Shown here piece by piece: positions 22,200 through 35,070 of a stretch of DNA of 64,000 nt. The notes under the pieces were generated by a model. The model was not told where the DNA came from and did not search any database. It saw only the letters and a program-made list of their open reading frames with translations. Each line of letters starts with the position of its first letter. Position 1 is the first letter of the stretch. The stretch spans positions 17,811,644 through 17,875,643 of the forward strand of contig JAJEKV010000027.1 of the NCBI GenBank assembly GCA_021234155.1, given 5' to 3'. The DNA comes from Isoetes taiwanensis (Eukaryota > Streptophyta > Lycopodiopsida > Isoetales > Isoetaceae). A program made the position numbers and the translations under genes.

Positions 22200-24450
22200 A
22201 ATGGTGCCACGTGATTCTTATTCGTTGTCTTCTTTCCCTTCTTAACAAGGATAAGGACGGGATCATATAGACCAATTTAAGGGTTATTTGCTGTGGTAGC
22301 ATACCAATGAACGTTCACAGTGAAGGGGATATTATCTTTTAAAACAATGGTAAGATCTGCAAGCTTTTCAGGAGTTATCTTTTTTGCGCGTCTAGCCCCA
22401 AGATACATTTCTTGATTCTCTGCTTCTTTCTCGTTTACCATCGTGTTGAACGTGGACTCTTGATCTGTTATCTCCTGATTGACAGACCTTTGTCTTTTAT
22501 GCCATCAGAAGGGAATTTCTAATACAGTGTTGTTCAAGGATTTAGTTATGTCAGCCACGTCTGCAAAGAACATTTCCCACTAGGACTTATCTTCTTCCTT
22601 AAGGTACTTGAACGTCAAACTTATCTTCCTCTCCATGTGTTTTAAGGAGACATGGAATTTTTAGCCTTGTTCTTATCATTAAAGTCTATAGAGCTTCTTA
22701 ATATATGATGAAGAGCACGTGTCATTTGACAAACTTCATGGATGTACTTCAGATAATGCAAAGGTTTTTTAGAGAGCCACTCTTTAGAAGAAACAAAGTA
22801 TTTTCCCTGTAGGCATGTAATTCCTTCACTCTTGAAAAATTTCACATGATTGTGGAACGTCAAGTTGTTCAACTGATTAATGGCTAATCCCCTACCAAAC
22901 TGCTTTTGAAACACAAATTCCCAAAAATTAAAAGTTTCCTTCAGCACTTCAACCATAGGCTTTACAGTGTAAGCTTGTTCAATCATAGCAGATAAAGAAT
23001 ACTTGGGATGTGCATTTTTTTCCTTAATCTTACAGAAAACCAACTAAACATTTGATCAATCTGATCATGCGTATGACCAATGAGGAGAAAGCCAACCTTA
23101 ACTTTTCTGAAGACACCTAAGTCAACCAGCATTGCACAGTAAGCAAATAGCACCTGATTACTGTACATAAAGGACAGGAGGCAACTTCTCTTTTGAGAGG
23201 AGAACCTTGTTAATAATCGTAACTGTAAAATTAGGATCATCATGTATGTTCGAAAACGTCAAGAAGACTCGGCAATCTACACATCCATTGAATACCATTG
23301 CACTAACCAAATGTATTTTCAGAAAGTCAGCTTCGAGTAAGTCTTTAGGAACATTAACAAAATGTGGAAGGGACATTTTCTTCTGATCCATTCCATCCAC
23401 TACTATAGACATATACTCTCTCCCCAAGGCTTTCTTTCTGTGCTTTGCCAATTTCTTTCTTTAGGGCTTGAGCTTCCCTGTGATCTTGTAGTTGCTGAGT
23501 TACCAGATCTATAAAATAGGAAAAGCCTACTACTTAGCAAAAAAAACCAAAAACTAGTCCTACAATTGCGTATAGCCCTACAACACTCGACTATGTGCGT
23601 ATAGCCAAGTCGGGAAAACTAAACGATAAGCGCTTACTTTTTTCTTTTGTATCCTTTGACATTTGTTTTCGCTCTTTTAGGAGGGCACATATGGAATAAA
23701 CGGAGAATCTATGCCTTTTTGGTATCCTAACAAAATTGAATTCTTGTTTCTAGAGCCTCGAGAAATACAAGTAGGAAATGTATTTCTGTGAGGAAGATGA
23801 GAATAAATCTCTGTACATGGCATAAATTTCCTTTTTTACAATGCTATCTGTTAAGTGATAGACATGACTATTTCGCAGCTTCTCATAGTTAGAATAAAAA
23901 AATTCTACCAGCCAAGTCTTTGCCAAAAGGTAGTGCATTCATACCACCTTCTTTGGATAACAGTACTCATCAGTACAAGGACTTCTGTCTAAGCGTTTTT
24001 TTATCCTTGACATGCGTTGACGCCCTATAGCATGTATGTTTTTAAAGGCCAGTTGATAAACTGTCTTGTAGTTCTCCATAGTATGAAAAGCAGTCGTTTT
24101 GTTCTGGCCTTACATGCAAAGCTAAGTAAGACTCCTGATCACCTTTTGACATCGACAAAAAACCTTCTCTAGTGTTTCTCATGGAAGAGTATTTCAAGTT
24201 AGCAATGCAATTTCTCTAGCAACAAGATAACTTCGTAAGGTGTTGCATATGTTGTAAACCCATAAGCTTGTTGCGCAATATAGTCCTGAATGCTCTTGCA
24301 GTGTGCTCCAAAGCTTAACGTAAAAAATGAGCTCATAGTCAGCATCGAAATGTAAGATGAAGAATTAGCAGCATAATAGAATATCTGAGATTTACTCCTT
24401 TGTCCTTTTGATACAAATTGTTTTTTGTGCAATCACGCGGGGAATGTCAC
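22200..24450 (-). pseudogene. DUF7869-type transposon-associated gene, decayed
   Basis: Minus-strand pieces align in order with the plant DUF7869 family. They are QNKTTAFHTMENYKTVYQLA (about 24090), RSPCTDEYCYPKK (about 23970), AKTWLVEFFYSNYEKLRN (23938-23750), MDQKKMSLPHFVNVPKDLLE (about 23400), KLPPVLYVQ (23165), CAMLVDLGVFRKVKVGFLL with GHTHDQIDQMFS (about 23140-23050), then MIEQAYTVKPMVEVLKETF (22990) and a C-terminal tail to about 22200. The GHTH..ID signature is intact. The DN..GQNKN box expected after LPPVLY is lost, with stops and frameshifts. The family sits in mobile elements of many plants and probably has an RNase-H-like fold; that function is inference. No palindrome array flanks this copy. 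Confidence 0.75.
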
Positions 24451-24499
24451 TGAATGGAGTAAGCTTGCAAAAGGTACATGTTGCAGCATTTCTTTGTCT

Positions 24500-25239
24500 G
24501 GAGAATGCATCCTTCTCTAGCAAACACACTTAGAAATCTTTAATAAACCAACTTAAATAATCACTTAAATGTCACTCATTATGCCATTAGCACAATCTAC
24601 TTCGTTCTATGTGTAAAGGACACCAATGAAAGCAAGCAAGCATACATCCCACTCATTATGCAATTAGCACAATCTAGATTATTGAAAATAGATATACATC
24701 CTATAACTTTGTATTCCCCTCTCTTTCTATCCTATGCTTCCACAAATCTTGAATGTTTTGAAAATAAACAAACCCTCTCCTGATTGTCTTTTGCAGGTCA
24801 CGTTTTGTTAGCTCTATAGGAGCTTCATTTTCTACTTACGTGTGCACAACATATGCCATTGATGGATATTCGCTATTTGCCTGCACAACACGTATAAAAA
24901 ATGTATGAAAAGTAATAAATATAAATGAAATAAATAGCATATGATACATTACCATTTTCATGCCTCAGATGACATGGCAGATGAAGAGCCACATCATAAT
25001 GATTTTGATTTTGATGAGTGCCACCGCTAGGAAGCTGCTTCGGAAGCGCAGGACCAGGCTTTGAATTTGTGGATAATATGGATCCAGGAGACAGATACAC
25101 ATTCAGACATAGAGGCAGCTGCACACAAACGTAATGCACATAAGAAGACCAAGCATTTAGTGGCCTTGCCTTGTTTTCTTCTTCTTTTAATTTCATATGT
25201 TGTCATTTTGTGATGTTATTTTGTTCTGATCAAGCTTTT
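24500..25239. other. Gene-free stretch
   Basis: AT-rich, with no supported coding. The minus frame at 24873-25196 has no recognisable domain. Confidence 0.5.
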
Positions 25240-25320
25240 GCCCTTTGTTTGTACTGGTTCCATAACCCGATTGGGTTCCCGTGGGTTGGTGTTAATTAAT
25301 CCTATCTTATCTTATCTTAA
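25240..25320 (+). mobile_element. LINE-like 3' tail with (TTATC)n
   Basis: The phrase CCGATTGGGTTCCCGTGGG followed by TAATCC and a TATCTTATCTTATCTTA run is typical of the 3' end of plant LINEs. Only the tail is here. Confidence 0.5.
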
Positions 25321-28300
25321 AAGGATGCTCCTTACGTGTTGAAATTAAAACTCGACCAAACAATCCAATGGGGGTTGATGAACATTGATTTTATATTGGT
25401 TTAGAGTAATATCGATAGGAGTTATGGACAACAAATTAAATGGCGCAGCCAACGCTATCCTTTAATTGTATTCACAATGTGTTCGAGCAACTTAGACAAA
25501 AAGATTATGACACACCTAATTTTCCTATGAAAATGCCATTCGTACAATATATCATATATTGCCAACCCAAAACATCATTTCTACGTCTCGTTTCTTATGC
25601 ACCCATTGTGTGCCCTAGAAAGTATCATGCACGACTCTGTTTCTACTTTGAAAAATGCTCCATTACGTTTTGCAATGTACAACTTTACAAACATGTTCCT
25701 TTTAGAAAGCTTCATTCTATTTTCTTCAAACATGTGCACCATCAATGGTGCTTTCAACCAGGCAACATGCCTTGCTTACATTCAAGGTCTGCTTCAAGCC
25801 ATCATTTAAAAATTGTCAATTCTGACATTTTTGCACACAACAAAAGGAAGGATCGACATTAGCTGATATCATAACGGCTGGATAATCTTCTAAGAAATGT
25901 GAACTTGATCCAATATTGATGCCACGAACCAGTATCTAGCTCCAAAAATCCTTTTGACGCAAAAGAAAAAAAAAAGATAATAAGAATCAGAGTTTCTGCA
26001 GAACACATTAAAAGAATAGAATAGAATAGAATAGTAATATGATAAGCCTTTGAAAGACCTAAATGACGGATTCCACTATTACCTAAAATCTGGAAGTTGA
26101 GTTTTTGTGAAGGCCTCGCAGGATCACAAAATTCGAGCTTTTATGAAGAACATTACACACAGTGCCGTTGCTCGTTGCTTGAAGAAAATAGGGTGTATTC
26201 AATCAAAGCAGGGATGGGTACCTTAGCAGAAGTTGCACTTTTGGCATCAACAACATATCTATTTGTTATCCAACTCTTTAGTTTATCTTCATCCTCCAAT
26301 CATACTTTTCCCAGCTCCAACAAAGGCAAAGAATGGCCTTTTGGTCTCTGTTGTCACCACTGTTGTACTCCATCCATACACCCCTAAGGTAATATTTTTG
26401 CACGTTGTTGCAGTCTCCCATCTTTTTTATTGAGACATTGAAGATTTGCATCTTTATATAGACTTTTGTAGGAAATATCTTTTTATCTGAATGAAGTAAG
26501 GACATGAAATGTAAACCTTATCTGCTTGGTGAATCCTTTAGACTTGCCAAGTACCAACCACAACAGAGATCAAGCCCAATGCATCAAATGCCAGACGTAT
26601 CCTGTATTGTGTCACAAAGTGCAAGCTTTAAAAAGTTCTGGAACATCAGTTTTAGTATACTTTAGAATATATTATGATGACACTAACAGAATCACTTCGA
26701 GATTTGGCAGACGCGATCCAGGGAATGATGACCAGACGCAGAGAAGTACACAGTGAAAGAGGGTTTGTAATATGATCCGCACATAAGAGGATCATAAACC
26801 CCATACAAATTGTCCAGTTAAAAGCTGATTGATATCGACGCATCACTGCACGGCCACGAAGCCGAAGTAAAGCGGGATGCTGGTAATAATAGAAAAAAGT
26901 CAGCCTTCAGAAAAGGCTACATCATAACAGCGTGATGTGCTAGTAGCGCCCTTTTAGGGAGCTCGCCCATGCTACACAAGTCCAGGGGCCTCATGGCACA
27001 AGGGACATTAATGTATATTCTATTCTATTCTATTCTATTATTAGTAAATGAAGCTAAGTCTTCTGTGGCCAAAATCATGATGAAGACATACAACTATTGC
27101 AGAGAAGCCTACAATGTGTGTGCAACTGAAGTGGGGTTAAGAAATTCTGGTCATTGATTGCATGTTCTTGTTTACCTGGAATGTGGGATACATGGGCTCT
27201 CTACATAAGATATACTAAACGATAAACAATTCTCATAGTTGGAGTGCTAAATCTGGCTGTTTATGTCCACAAAAGTTGCAGATATGGCTAAAAAAGCTAT
27301 TGCAAACATGGCAGGAAGCAGACAATAATAGGGCATGAAACGACAGACAGAAATAGGGTGCTTGAAACCAGAATCGGCGCAATATTGTGAAGTTGCCGCT
27401 TCTGCTGAATGAAATGGCAAGGCTGCAAAAACCGTAAATAAAGTGAATAAATCCTTTGCTCAGATTTGAGCAATATCATGGCCAATTTTGCATGGGAAAA
27501 AATGAGATAAAAAGCAAAGCATCGCGCAACACATCCTAAAGAGATTACAGAAATGGCATGAATCTTACCTCAACCGATTCATATATTGCAAGAGCAAGGT
27601 TAACCCCTTTATAGTAAATGTTTACAACCTAAGAAGTCTATTCAATTGTCCCTGCTCTTCTCCACCAGATAAGCATTATATGAGATAATAGAAGCATTGC
27701 AAATAAAACATGGTTTAGGTGTACGTTCTCCAACAATTTCTCTGGAAATCAAAATGCCTAATGAATGTGGTTGATTTGGTACTACAGAAAGTGCATGACA
27801 ATTGCAAAGAAGATACAACTTGCTGAGGAAAAGCCTTGGAAATTGAGAATATTTCAAGAAAAGCATAAAGTTATAGTGCTAGACATCTGCTGCTGCACGC
27901 AAGAGAATAACATGTTTTATTTATGCACCAGCTAAAAAAAATCAACCTAGAATTTTCACTAAAATCTTCAGTCTTGAATCTCAGCACTACAATTCAAGAG
28001 AAACATCATTTCAGTGGCATTCTTGCATGGCAAAAGAGGAAATGCATAATGATTGCATATTAGATAAGATAGACTTATGGTAAGATAATCAGAAAGCAAG
28101 TCATGGCCATTAAGCACTAAATAATTATGACCATCAACAGCAATTGCGTACTTACCAAGACTTAGAGGTTTAGTTTCAACCTCTCATACCTTGCTGGAGT
28201 TCAAAATACTCCTGGAAGTTCCCTGCCCAGGTCGTCAAATCTTTTGAAGTTAGTTACAATTGAGCAAATGCATAAGAGTGATAAAAGAAAGAACATGACA

Positions 28301-28685
28301 CTGAGATATGCAAAAGTAATCTAGGTGCTTCATACCTGAAGCCTTAGGCAATATTTTCATAGAAGGGAAAAGACATGCATCCTAAAGATCTGCCAACAGA
28401 ATCAAGCCAAAAAAATAAACATCAGCGGATGCCCATTTAAGAGGGACAGGAACGAGACCAATTCAATTCATGAAACAAAGCTCAACTCATTCTATGCATA
28501 TAGCAGCCCCTTAATCCAGGCAAATGAACCAGAATGTGCTCAAAGCCAAAAAGCTACCAAAATGCAAATCCACTTGCAGAATTGCTAAGATAGAAGTTTT
28601 AGATCACCTTTGCTGTAAGAATTGGCGTGGACCTTCTTCTTTGCCCTATTTTCGAGGTCATGACCCTAAAAATGCTTTTACAGAG
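25321..28685. other. Long gene-free stretch
   Basis: About 3.4 kb without a recognisable gene. It contains two short pentanucleotide runs, (AATAG)n near 26018-26036 and (TATTC)n near 27013-27041, in opposite orientation and perhaps retroposon tails. One minus-strand exon-like piece (about 28195-28250, reading TTWAGNFQEYFELQQ before a GTATGAG donor) could belong to an unidentified gene. The open frame at 25440-25862 has no domain I recognise. Confidence 0.4.
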
Positions 28686-28689
28686 ACTA

Positions 28690-28885
28690 CAACCATAGCA
28701 CCCCAAGAGACCACGTCTTGGGTTGGTAATTTATGAAAGGCATTGCTTCCTTCCTCTAGATTCCCACATTTAACGTACATATCAACCAAATTACTACCTA
28801 AAATAAGGCTTAGTTCAAGCCCATTGAACATGTTATTTGTATAAGAGCCTGCCCTGATTTAATGCTCTCATGATGGCATATGCTT
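28690..28885 (-). pseudogene. PPR repeat fragment
   Basis: The minus strand reads LGSNLVDMYVKCGNLEEG then HKLPTQDVVSWGAMV. This is the classic junction of two plant-type pentatricopeptide repeats (S/L motifs). PPR proteins bind organelle RNA for editing or processing. Upstream, the expected GRLLH..I motif is broken by a stop and no further repeats join, so it is a fragment. Confidence 0.75.
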
Positions 28886-28889
28886 CCAA

Positions 28890-29450
28890 GGCACCTAAGA
28901 AAGTCACAATCACGGAATTTTACCCTCCGGTTGCATCTCTTGACAACGATTCGGTGCTAGGCGAGCTTCTTCGTGATCCCCTACCCAATCATTGTGTTCC
29001 ATGTTACTACATCTCGGCGGTAACTTCAAAAGCTAGCAACCCTCCGTGACCCCGTTTGTGGATTCCGTGAGGCGGCGTACGCGAGAATAGAGGGAAAAAA
29101 CGCGACAAAATAGAGATGGGAGCGAGCCAATACAATTCGTTCTCTCTAATGCCAGCATAACTTCCCACGCCCCTGAACACGCTGGAATTTCCATGTATTT
29201 TCTTCACCGTAGATGGAATCAAACGGTTGAAATAGCATCCACTTGCAAAAAAATCCCACTTGGCGTCAACGTGGACACTCTAAAATTGCTTCAAAGTGTC
29301 AACTTGTGTTTGTGTTTGTGCAAACGTGCGAAAAAATCCCAACCAAAAATTTTCAATTACAAAGTCTACTACAAACGAGTAAACCCAAAAAGAGAGATAA
29401 TTAAGAAACAATTTTCCGCTACCCTTGTTTTAGGGTTTTCTGCAGGGAAG
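28890..29450. promoter_or_regulatory. Upstream region and leader of the FAM192A-like gene
   Basis: No ORF with a domain. It runs from the PPR scrap to the ATG at 29451 and should contain promoter and 5' UTR. No clear TATA box is seen. Confidence 0.35.
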
Positions 29451-30864
29451 ATGGCGCAGCCGGTGCGACTGATGGACTTCGTGTCCGAAAGCCAGGTATT
29501 GTGAATTCTATTTTCCATTTTTGAGTTAATGTATTTTCTTTGAGATCACTGTGTTCGTTTCGCAGGATGAAACTTCCATCCCTGCTGCGAGGCCGCCGTC
29601 CCAAATCCGTGACAGGCCTCTTTACGAGGTTAGCTCCTTAAGAATTTTTTATTTCATACAGTAGACGATTTCGTCTTTACAAGATAACTCCCTAGCATTT
29701 CTTTCACTTAGCTGGTTGGGAATGATGTTTATCCAATGTTCTTGTCAGATTTTTGATGTTACTTTAGCTGCAATCAAGCTATGAAGAAATAACTGTTTAT
29801 TCTTGTATGTTAACCATATACGTAGATGCTCTAAGAAACGCAATAAAGTATCGCATTCGAAATATAAAAGTGTGGTTTTTTGGTTTCATTTGCAAATTTG
29901 CTTTTAGCATAGTAGAAGGCATGGCCGAATCTTAGAAAAATAAGCATGAACCAAGGGATAAAGAAATTTGTTTTTTTACCCCTTTCTTTTTACAGATTTT
30001 GAAAGAAAATAAGGACAAGAAGGATGCCGAATTTAGTGAGCGTTTCAAACACAGTGAGTGTACTTCTGTTGACTTTCACGAGCTATCTTGCACGTCTTCT
30101 GTTCAATTTTTTTCTTTTCTTTATTGGGACCAGTTGTATCTTAAAATACTTTATTCTTCTGCTTGCAGGACCTCCGAAAGCCCTTGATGAAGATGAAATG
30201 GAATTTCTTGAGAAGGTGGAGATGGTGAGAAAAGCTCTTACTCAATGATGGAATGGGTATGGATGTGAAGTTTTGTGTCATTATGAAGAGCTTTGAAGCT
30301 TTTTCTTTACTGATGTTTTGGGCAAGTTGCAGATAAAGAAGGAACAAGAGAAAAAGGCTGCAGAAGAAGAAGCTCGTGAACTGGATAGTTTTCATGTAAG
30401 TTGATATGCATGTTCGTGCTGTGGAAAGTGTATTTGTGATAGTGTGTAATAATTTGTAGGCAGCCATTGCTAATCGGACACTCAAAGCAGATGAGCAAAA
30501 ACCATTGGCATCTTCAGAACAGGTGCGCTGTTGAACGTAGTTTAAATCAAGAATATTCATCTGAAACAAGTTTACTTTTGACAATCACCAATGTCAGGGT
30601 GCTGCAAAGATGAAACGATTATTGCCAAAGCCATCACAATCGAGCATTCTTGCTAACCTTATCAAAGTAAAACCACTGGCTAAAAAAAGCAAGCTTGATG
30701 CTGTGTTAAATACAACAGTTCCATCTCGAACCTTGGAAAATGGTCAATCGGATCTGACAGGTACGCCAGAGGAAAGCAAGAAGTTTGTTGTGGATAGTAG
30801 TGATATACCTGCTGGTGGTCTTGTCGCGTATGGCAGTGATGGAAGTGATGAGGATGATATTTAA
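29451..30864 (+). CDS. FAM192A/NIP30 (PSME3-interacting protein) family protein (7 exons, 204 aa)
   Basis: This is a small, highly charged nuclear protein of the family that in animals binds the proteasome activator PA28-gamma. The exons are 29451-29495, 29566-29628, 29996-30053, 30169-30224, 30333-30395, 30460-30522 and 30598-30864; all joins are GT-AG and in phase. The N-terminal NIP30 signature is complete: MDFVSESQ, RPLYE, ILKENKDKKDAEFSERFKH, LDEDEMEFLEKVE, and a Lys/Glu-rich helix ending in ELDSFH. The C-terminal half is low-complexity with a KRLLPKP and KPLAKKSKLD basic patch (possible nuclear signal). It ends in the acidic tail GSDGSDEDDI. Length and layout fit plant members. The ATG is the first after a TC-rich leader. 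An AATAAA signal lies at 31072. Confidence 0.92.
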
Positions 30865-31071
30865 GCCAATTGTGTATCACCATGGAAGCTAATTGTAAGC
30901 AGTGCGGAAGCTAATTGTTTATTTTCTTGTTCTAGTTTTCACAGTGGCAAAGAAGCCATCTGAAGCATTAAATTTACTCGAAGTTACATCTTAGCTACGG
31001 TTACATTTGTTGGCTACAGCCGTTCTAATAATTATCTCTAAAAATGCTCCCTATGCAGCTTATGGAGCCTT

Positions 31072-31077
31072 AATAAA
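31072..31077 (+). terminator. Probable polyadenylation signal
   Basis: AATAAA lies about 208 bp past the stop of the FAM192A-like gene, a plausible 3' UTR length. There is no direct evidence of use. Confidence 0.4.
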
Positions 31078-31354
31078 CTGCAGAAAACATTTGTAGTTCA
31101 CCCAGTGTAAAGAATGGTTTTTCTTGTAAATTGTTCACAATAATTTCTCATCAATGGAATAATAACAAGAAAAGGTTTCCAACTTTTCATTTGTACATGT
31201 TGACTCTTTTTGATGAAATCAAATCACATTGTGCGCCAAACTAACAAGGTGGTGCGCATAAGGGTTGTCGTCCGATGCCCTGAGGATATGTTGGCATGGT
31301 AATGGAAAGTCTACTAGGTTTCAAAAGTTGAAAGATTGATAACAGATGTTCGGG

Positions 31355-31545
31355 CATAGTTGGCACTTTTGAAACTGCCTTACTAAGACTCATATCTATC
31401 TTTTTCGTAGTTTCTTGCTTGAGACTTAGGCATAGTTGGGAAAGTCGTCTACTATTTCTAACAAAAGTTTGCCACTTTTGAAACTGGCTTACCAAGACTC
31501 ATATTTATCGTCTTTTTAGTCTCTTGTTTGGAGACTCAAGCTTCT
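31355..31545. repeat. ~108-bp tandem duplication
   Basis: GCACTTTTGAAACTGCCTTA with ACTCATATCTATC at about 31364 recurs at about 31472 with minor changes. Both copies end in a GTTTCTTG/GTCTCTTG...GAGACT phrase. Confidence 0.8.
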
Positions 31546-31559
31546 AGATGTATTAGTTC

Positions 31560-32235
31560 ATTGATTTGGCCTCGAGCCTACTTTATTGAGGTATAAGGTT
31601 TTGAAATTGTAGAAAAAGTATGGAGTAACATAAGATTGTGAATGGTTAGTGTGTTGTATTTCATAAAACATTTGGCATAATGATGATAGTGGACTTGCGA
31701 GTTTGGGACAGGGATATAAACTTGGATCGATTTGAGGCTGACTTGGACTGGAGTTTCTGGCAAAGATGGGAAAAGCAGGAGGCCTGGCGCAACAGGAGAA
31801 GCGGGATATTGGAATGTATAGTGGGCGTTTCTAGCAAAGGCAAGTCTCGATAGAGGAGGGCTAATAGAAAGAGGCGCGTACATGGAGTGCCGTCAGATTG
31901 AAAACGCCACTTTGTTGATGGATTTTGTGCTAGGGAACTACAAGGTCAACGGCCCATAAGGTAATTTTGATGTTCTAGATGATAAAGGTTGAAGTCAAAT
32001 CGCCATTCTAGAGTCCTCACCCTGCCCGAATGACAGAATGGTTGGGTTTCTACCCGTTAACCCACATGATGATCCATGGTTTGATCATGTAGATGGACGT
32101 GGATTTTCTTGAACATGTCTATAACATTTTTCGTGAATGGAGGGCTGAACAGTCGGATAGGAAGTCGAGCTTTTGGAGGGAGGGCATTAGCATAATGCTC
32201 TCGGGTCGTCGCAGGCCTTTGTATGCATTGGATTG
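31560..32235. other. Gene-free lead-in to the 1.8-kb array
   Basis: No intact gene. From about 32040 the sequence resembles part of the array unit. The frame 32093-32278 reads FLEHVYNIFREWRAEQ, matching the coding sense seen in the diverged copy at 42.6-43.2 kb (FFEYAHSIVREWR). Confidence 0.4.
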
Positions 32236-32829
32236 GACCGGATTTGGCATCATGTCATCATGTAGGGAAGGGTCGTGATGCTAGAAGATGGACCCTTAAG
32301 AACCCCCTAGAAATGACTAACTCTTCTTTGAGGGCCTAGTGATAGATGCGAATTGAAAATTGACCCACTTCGGGGCATATTCTAGAGACCAAATTTCTTA
32401 GGCGAAGACCACCCCTTGGCTAAGAAGTACCAAAAGGAGCTGAAGCCCAACACTTTGTAGTAAATTGGCCTAGGCGAATATTGCTCGTTGAGGCATCATG
32501 TTCCCTTCTTTGGAAAAACTTACCATGTAACTTTGGCTCAGATAGGTAATTTCGACATTCAAATGATTCGATTCACCACTCATCCCACGAGAGCGACATA
32601 ACATTTGGATTTCTACCCGATGGCGTATAAGATGCTTCGCAGGGTCGATAAATTCCCTCGACCAATCGTGGGATTTGTTTTTAAGCTCGTGTAATATTGT
32701 CTATGAATGGATAATTTAGGGTCAAATAGGGGAATCGGGCTCGGGAATAACATACAACCTCACATAGGAATGCGGTCGAGGAAAGGTGCCTCGCAAGTTT
32801 TGGGATGCATCTCTAAGGTATTGGCCCTT

Positions 32830-33252
32830 TCCCTCTTGTGAGGCCACAATGTAAAGTCCTAACCCCGTTCGACATGGGGAAGATCCAGCTTGTCCACCCA
32901 AAGAACAGGTTGTCGAGAGGAGGGATATGTTCTAAAACGCTTGCCTACGTCAGGTGCAGCCAAGATTTTGGCACAATTGGGGGAGGGCCTCGATGGCAAA
33001 AGATGGATCCTTATTGACCCTCCAAAAGAATCTTTCCCCAAAACTCTTCTAAACAGAAGGCCCGGCGATGGACATGCGATTTTCCCATCTCTGGAACTGC
33101 GAATTGGCTCTATTAACAAACTCAAAATGTTGACGTTCACATTACCCTGGGGACCAAATTTTGTGGGCAGAAGACCACCTCCTGGCCAAGAAGTTGAATA
33201 CACCGTACGTTGTACTATACTATTGTTATCTTTCAACGAAAGTATTCTATAG
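32830..33252 (+). pseudogene. Array-unit ORF, copy 1 (unknown protein)
   Basis: A 120-codon frame (32893-33252) reads LKRLPTSGAAKILAQLGEGL, RWILIDPPKESFPK and LELRIGSINK. Just upstream, a different frame encodes PFDMGKIQLVHPKNRLSRGG, so one frameshift near 32925 splits what was one protein. The diverged inverted relative at 42.6-42.95 kb keeps both parts in a single frame. No known domain is recognised, and the gene is probably mobile-element-derived. Copies 2 (34708-35070) and 3 (36527-36890) are nearly identical; copies 4 (38311-38726) and 5 (40115-40500) are more broken. Confidence 0.5.
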
Positions 33253-34649
33253 GAATTAAAATTCAACAAATGGGTCCGACGCGTTGCGGATGGATAGAGG
33301 TTCTAGTCATAGCCCCTTTTCCGTGAAGAGGAGTCTAGAAGATCAACCTGCACTATTAAAGGCTATATTTACATGTCATGAGGTTGTGGCATTCTAGGAT
33401 ACATGTTGCCATACCCGACATGTACACTGCACCATAAAGGGTTATACCTTGGAGTACAACCCTTGGAGACCATTATATTACACGTCCATCTAGACGTGAA
33501 TATAACCCATGTTGCCACATGGAAACATCCTAATGAGCCCTATAGCCCATTAGATCCCAGTCCTAAAAGCGTCGGGGCAGCCTTGTCTGCATTGGATTCG
33601 ACTGGATTTGGCATCATGTCATCATGTAGGGGAAGGGTCGTGATGCTAGAAGACAGACCCTTAAGAACCCTCTAGAAACAGCTAACTCTTCTTTGAGGGC
33701 CCTAGTGATAGATGCCAGAATTGAAAATTGATTTCTCTAACATATTCTAGAGACCAAATTTCTTAGGCAGAAGACCACCCCTTGGCTAAGAAGTACCAAA
33801 AGGAGCTGAAGCCCAACAGACTTGTAGTAAATTGGCCTAGGCGAATATTGCTCGTTGAGGCATCATGTTCCCTTCTTTGGAAAAACTTACCATGTAACTT
33901 GGCTCCGATAGGTAATTTCGACATTCAAATGATTCGATTCACCACTCATCCTGCCGAACGACATAACATTTGGATTTCTACCCGATAGCGTACAAGATGC
34001 TTCGCAGGTGGGGGGGTCGTCGGGCAGCCTTGTCTGCATTGGATTCGACTGGATTTGGCATCATGTCATCATGTAGGGGAAGGGTCGTGATGCTAGAAGA
34101 CAGACCCTTAAGAACCCTCTAGAAACAACTAACTCTTCTTTGAGGGCCCTAGTGATAGATGCCAGAATTGAAAATTGACTGACTCGGAACATATTCTAGA
34201 GACCAAATTTCTTAGGCAGAAGACCACCCCTTGGCTAAGAAGTACCAAAAGGAGCTGAAGCCCAACAGACTTGTAGTAAATTGGCCTAGGCGAATATTGC
34301 TCGTTGAGGCATCATGTTCCCTTCTTTGGAAAAACTTACCATGTAACTTGGCTCCGATAGGTAATTTCGACATTCAAATGATTCGATTCACCACTCATCC
34401 TGCCGAACGACATAACATTTGGATTTCTACCCGATAGCGTACAAGATGCTTCGCAGGTCGATAAATTCCCTCAGACCAATCGTGGATTTGTTTTTAAGCT
34501 CGTGTAATATTGTCTATGAATGGATAATTTAGGGGTCAAATAGGGGAATCAGGCTCCCGGAATAACATACAACCTCACATAGGAATGCAGTCAGGAAAGG
34601 CTGCCTCGCAAAGTTTTTGGGATGCATCTCCTAAGGTATTGGCCCTTTC

Positions 34650-35070
34650 CCTCTTGTGAGGCCACAATGTAAAGTCCTAACCCCGTTCGACATGGGGAAG
34701 ATCCAGCTTGTCCACCCAAAGAACAGGTTGTCGAGAGGAGGGATATGTTCTAAAACGCTTGCCTACGTCAGGTGCAGCCAAGATTTTGGCACAATTGGGG
34801 GAGGGCCTCGATGGCAAAAGATGGATCCTTATTGACCCTCCAAAAGAATCTTTCCCCAAAACTCTTCTAACAGAAGGCCCTGACGATGGACATGCGATTT
34901 TCCCATCTCTGGAACTGCGAATTGGCTCTATTAACAAACTCAAAATGTTGACGTTCACATTACCCTGGGGACCAAATTTTGTGGGCAGAAGACCACCTCC
35001 TGGCCAAGAAGTTGAATACACCGTACGTTGTACTATACTATTGTTATCTTTCAACGAAAGTATTCTATAG
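34650..35070 (+). pseudogene. Array-unit ORF, copy 2
   Basis: Same frame as copy 1 (34708-35070), differing mainly where copy 1 has NRRPGDGH and this copy TEGPDDGH. That change sits at a CG-rich patch. It carries the same upstream frameshift. Confidence 0.5.

Noticed and set aside
25440-25862. 140-codon plus frame as a possible gene
   Set aside because: No domain, AT-rich, no splice or neighbour support on either strand.
33403-33675. 90-codon frame preserved in two array units
   Set aside because: Identity reflects recent duplication; composition is not protein-like and the diverged copy at 42.6 kb does not support it.
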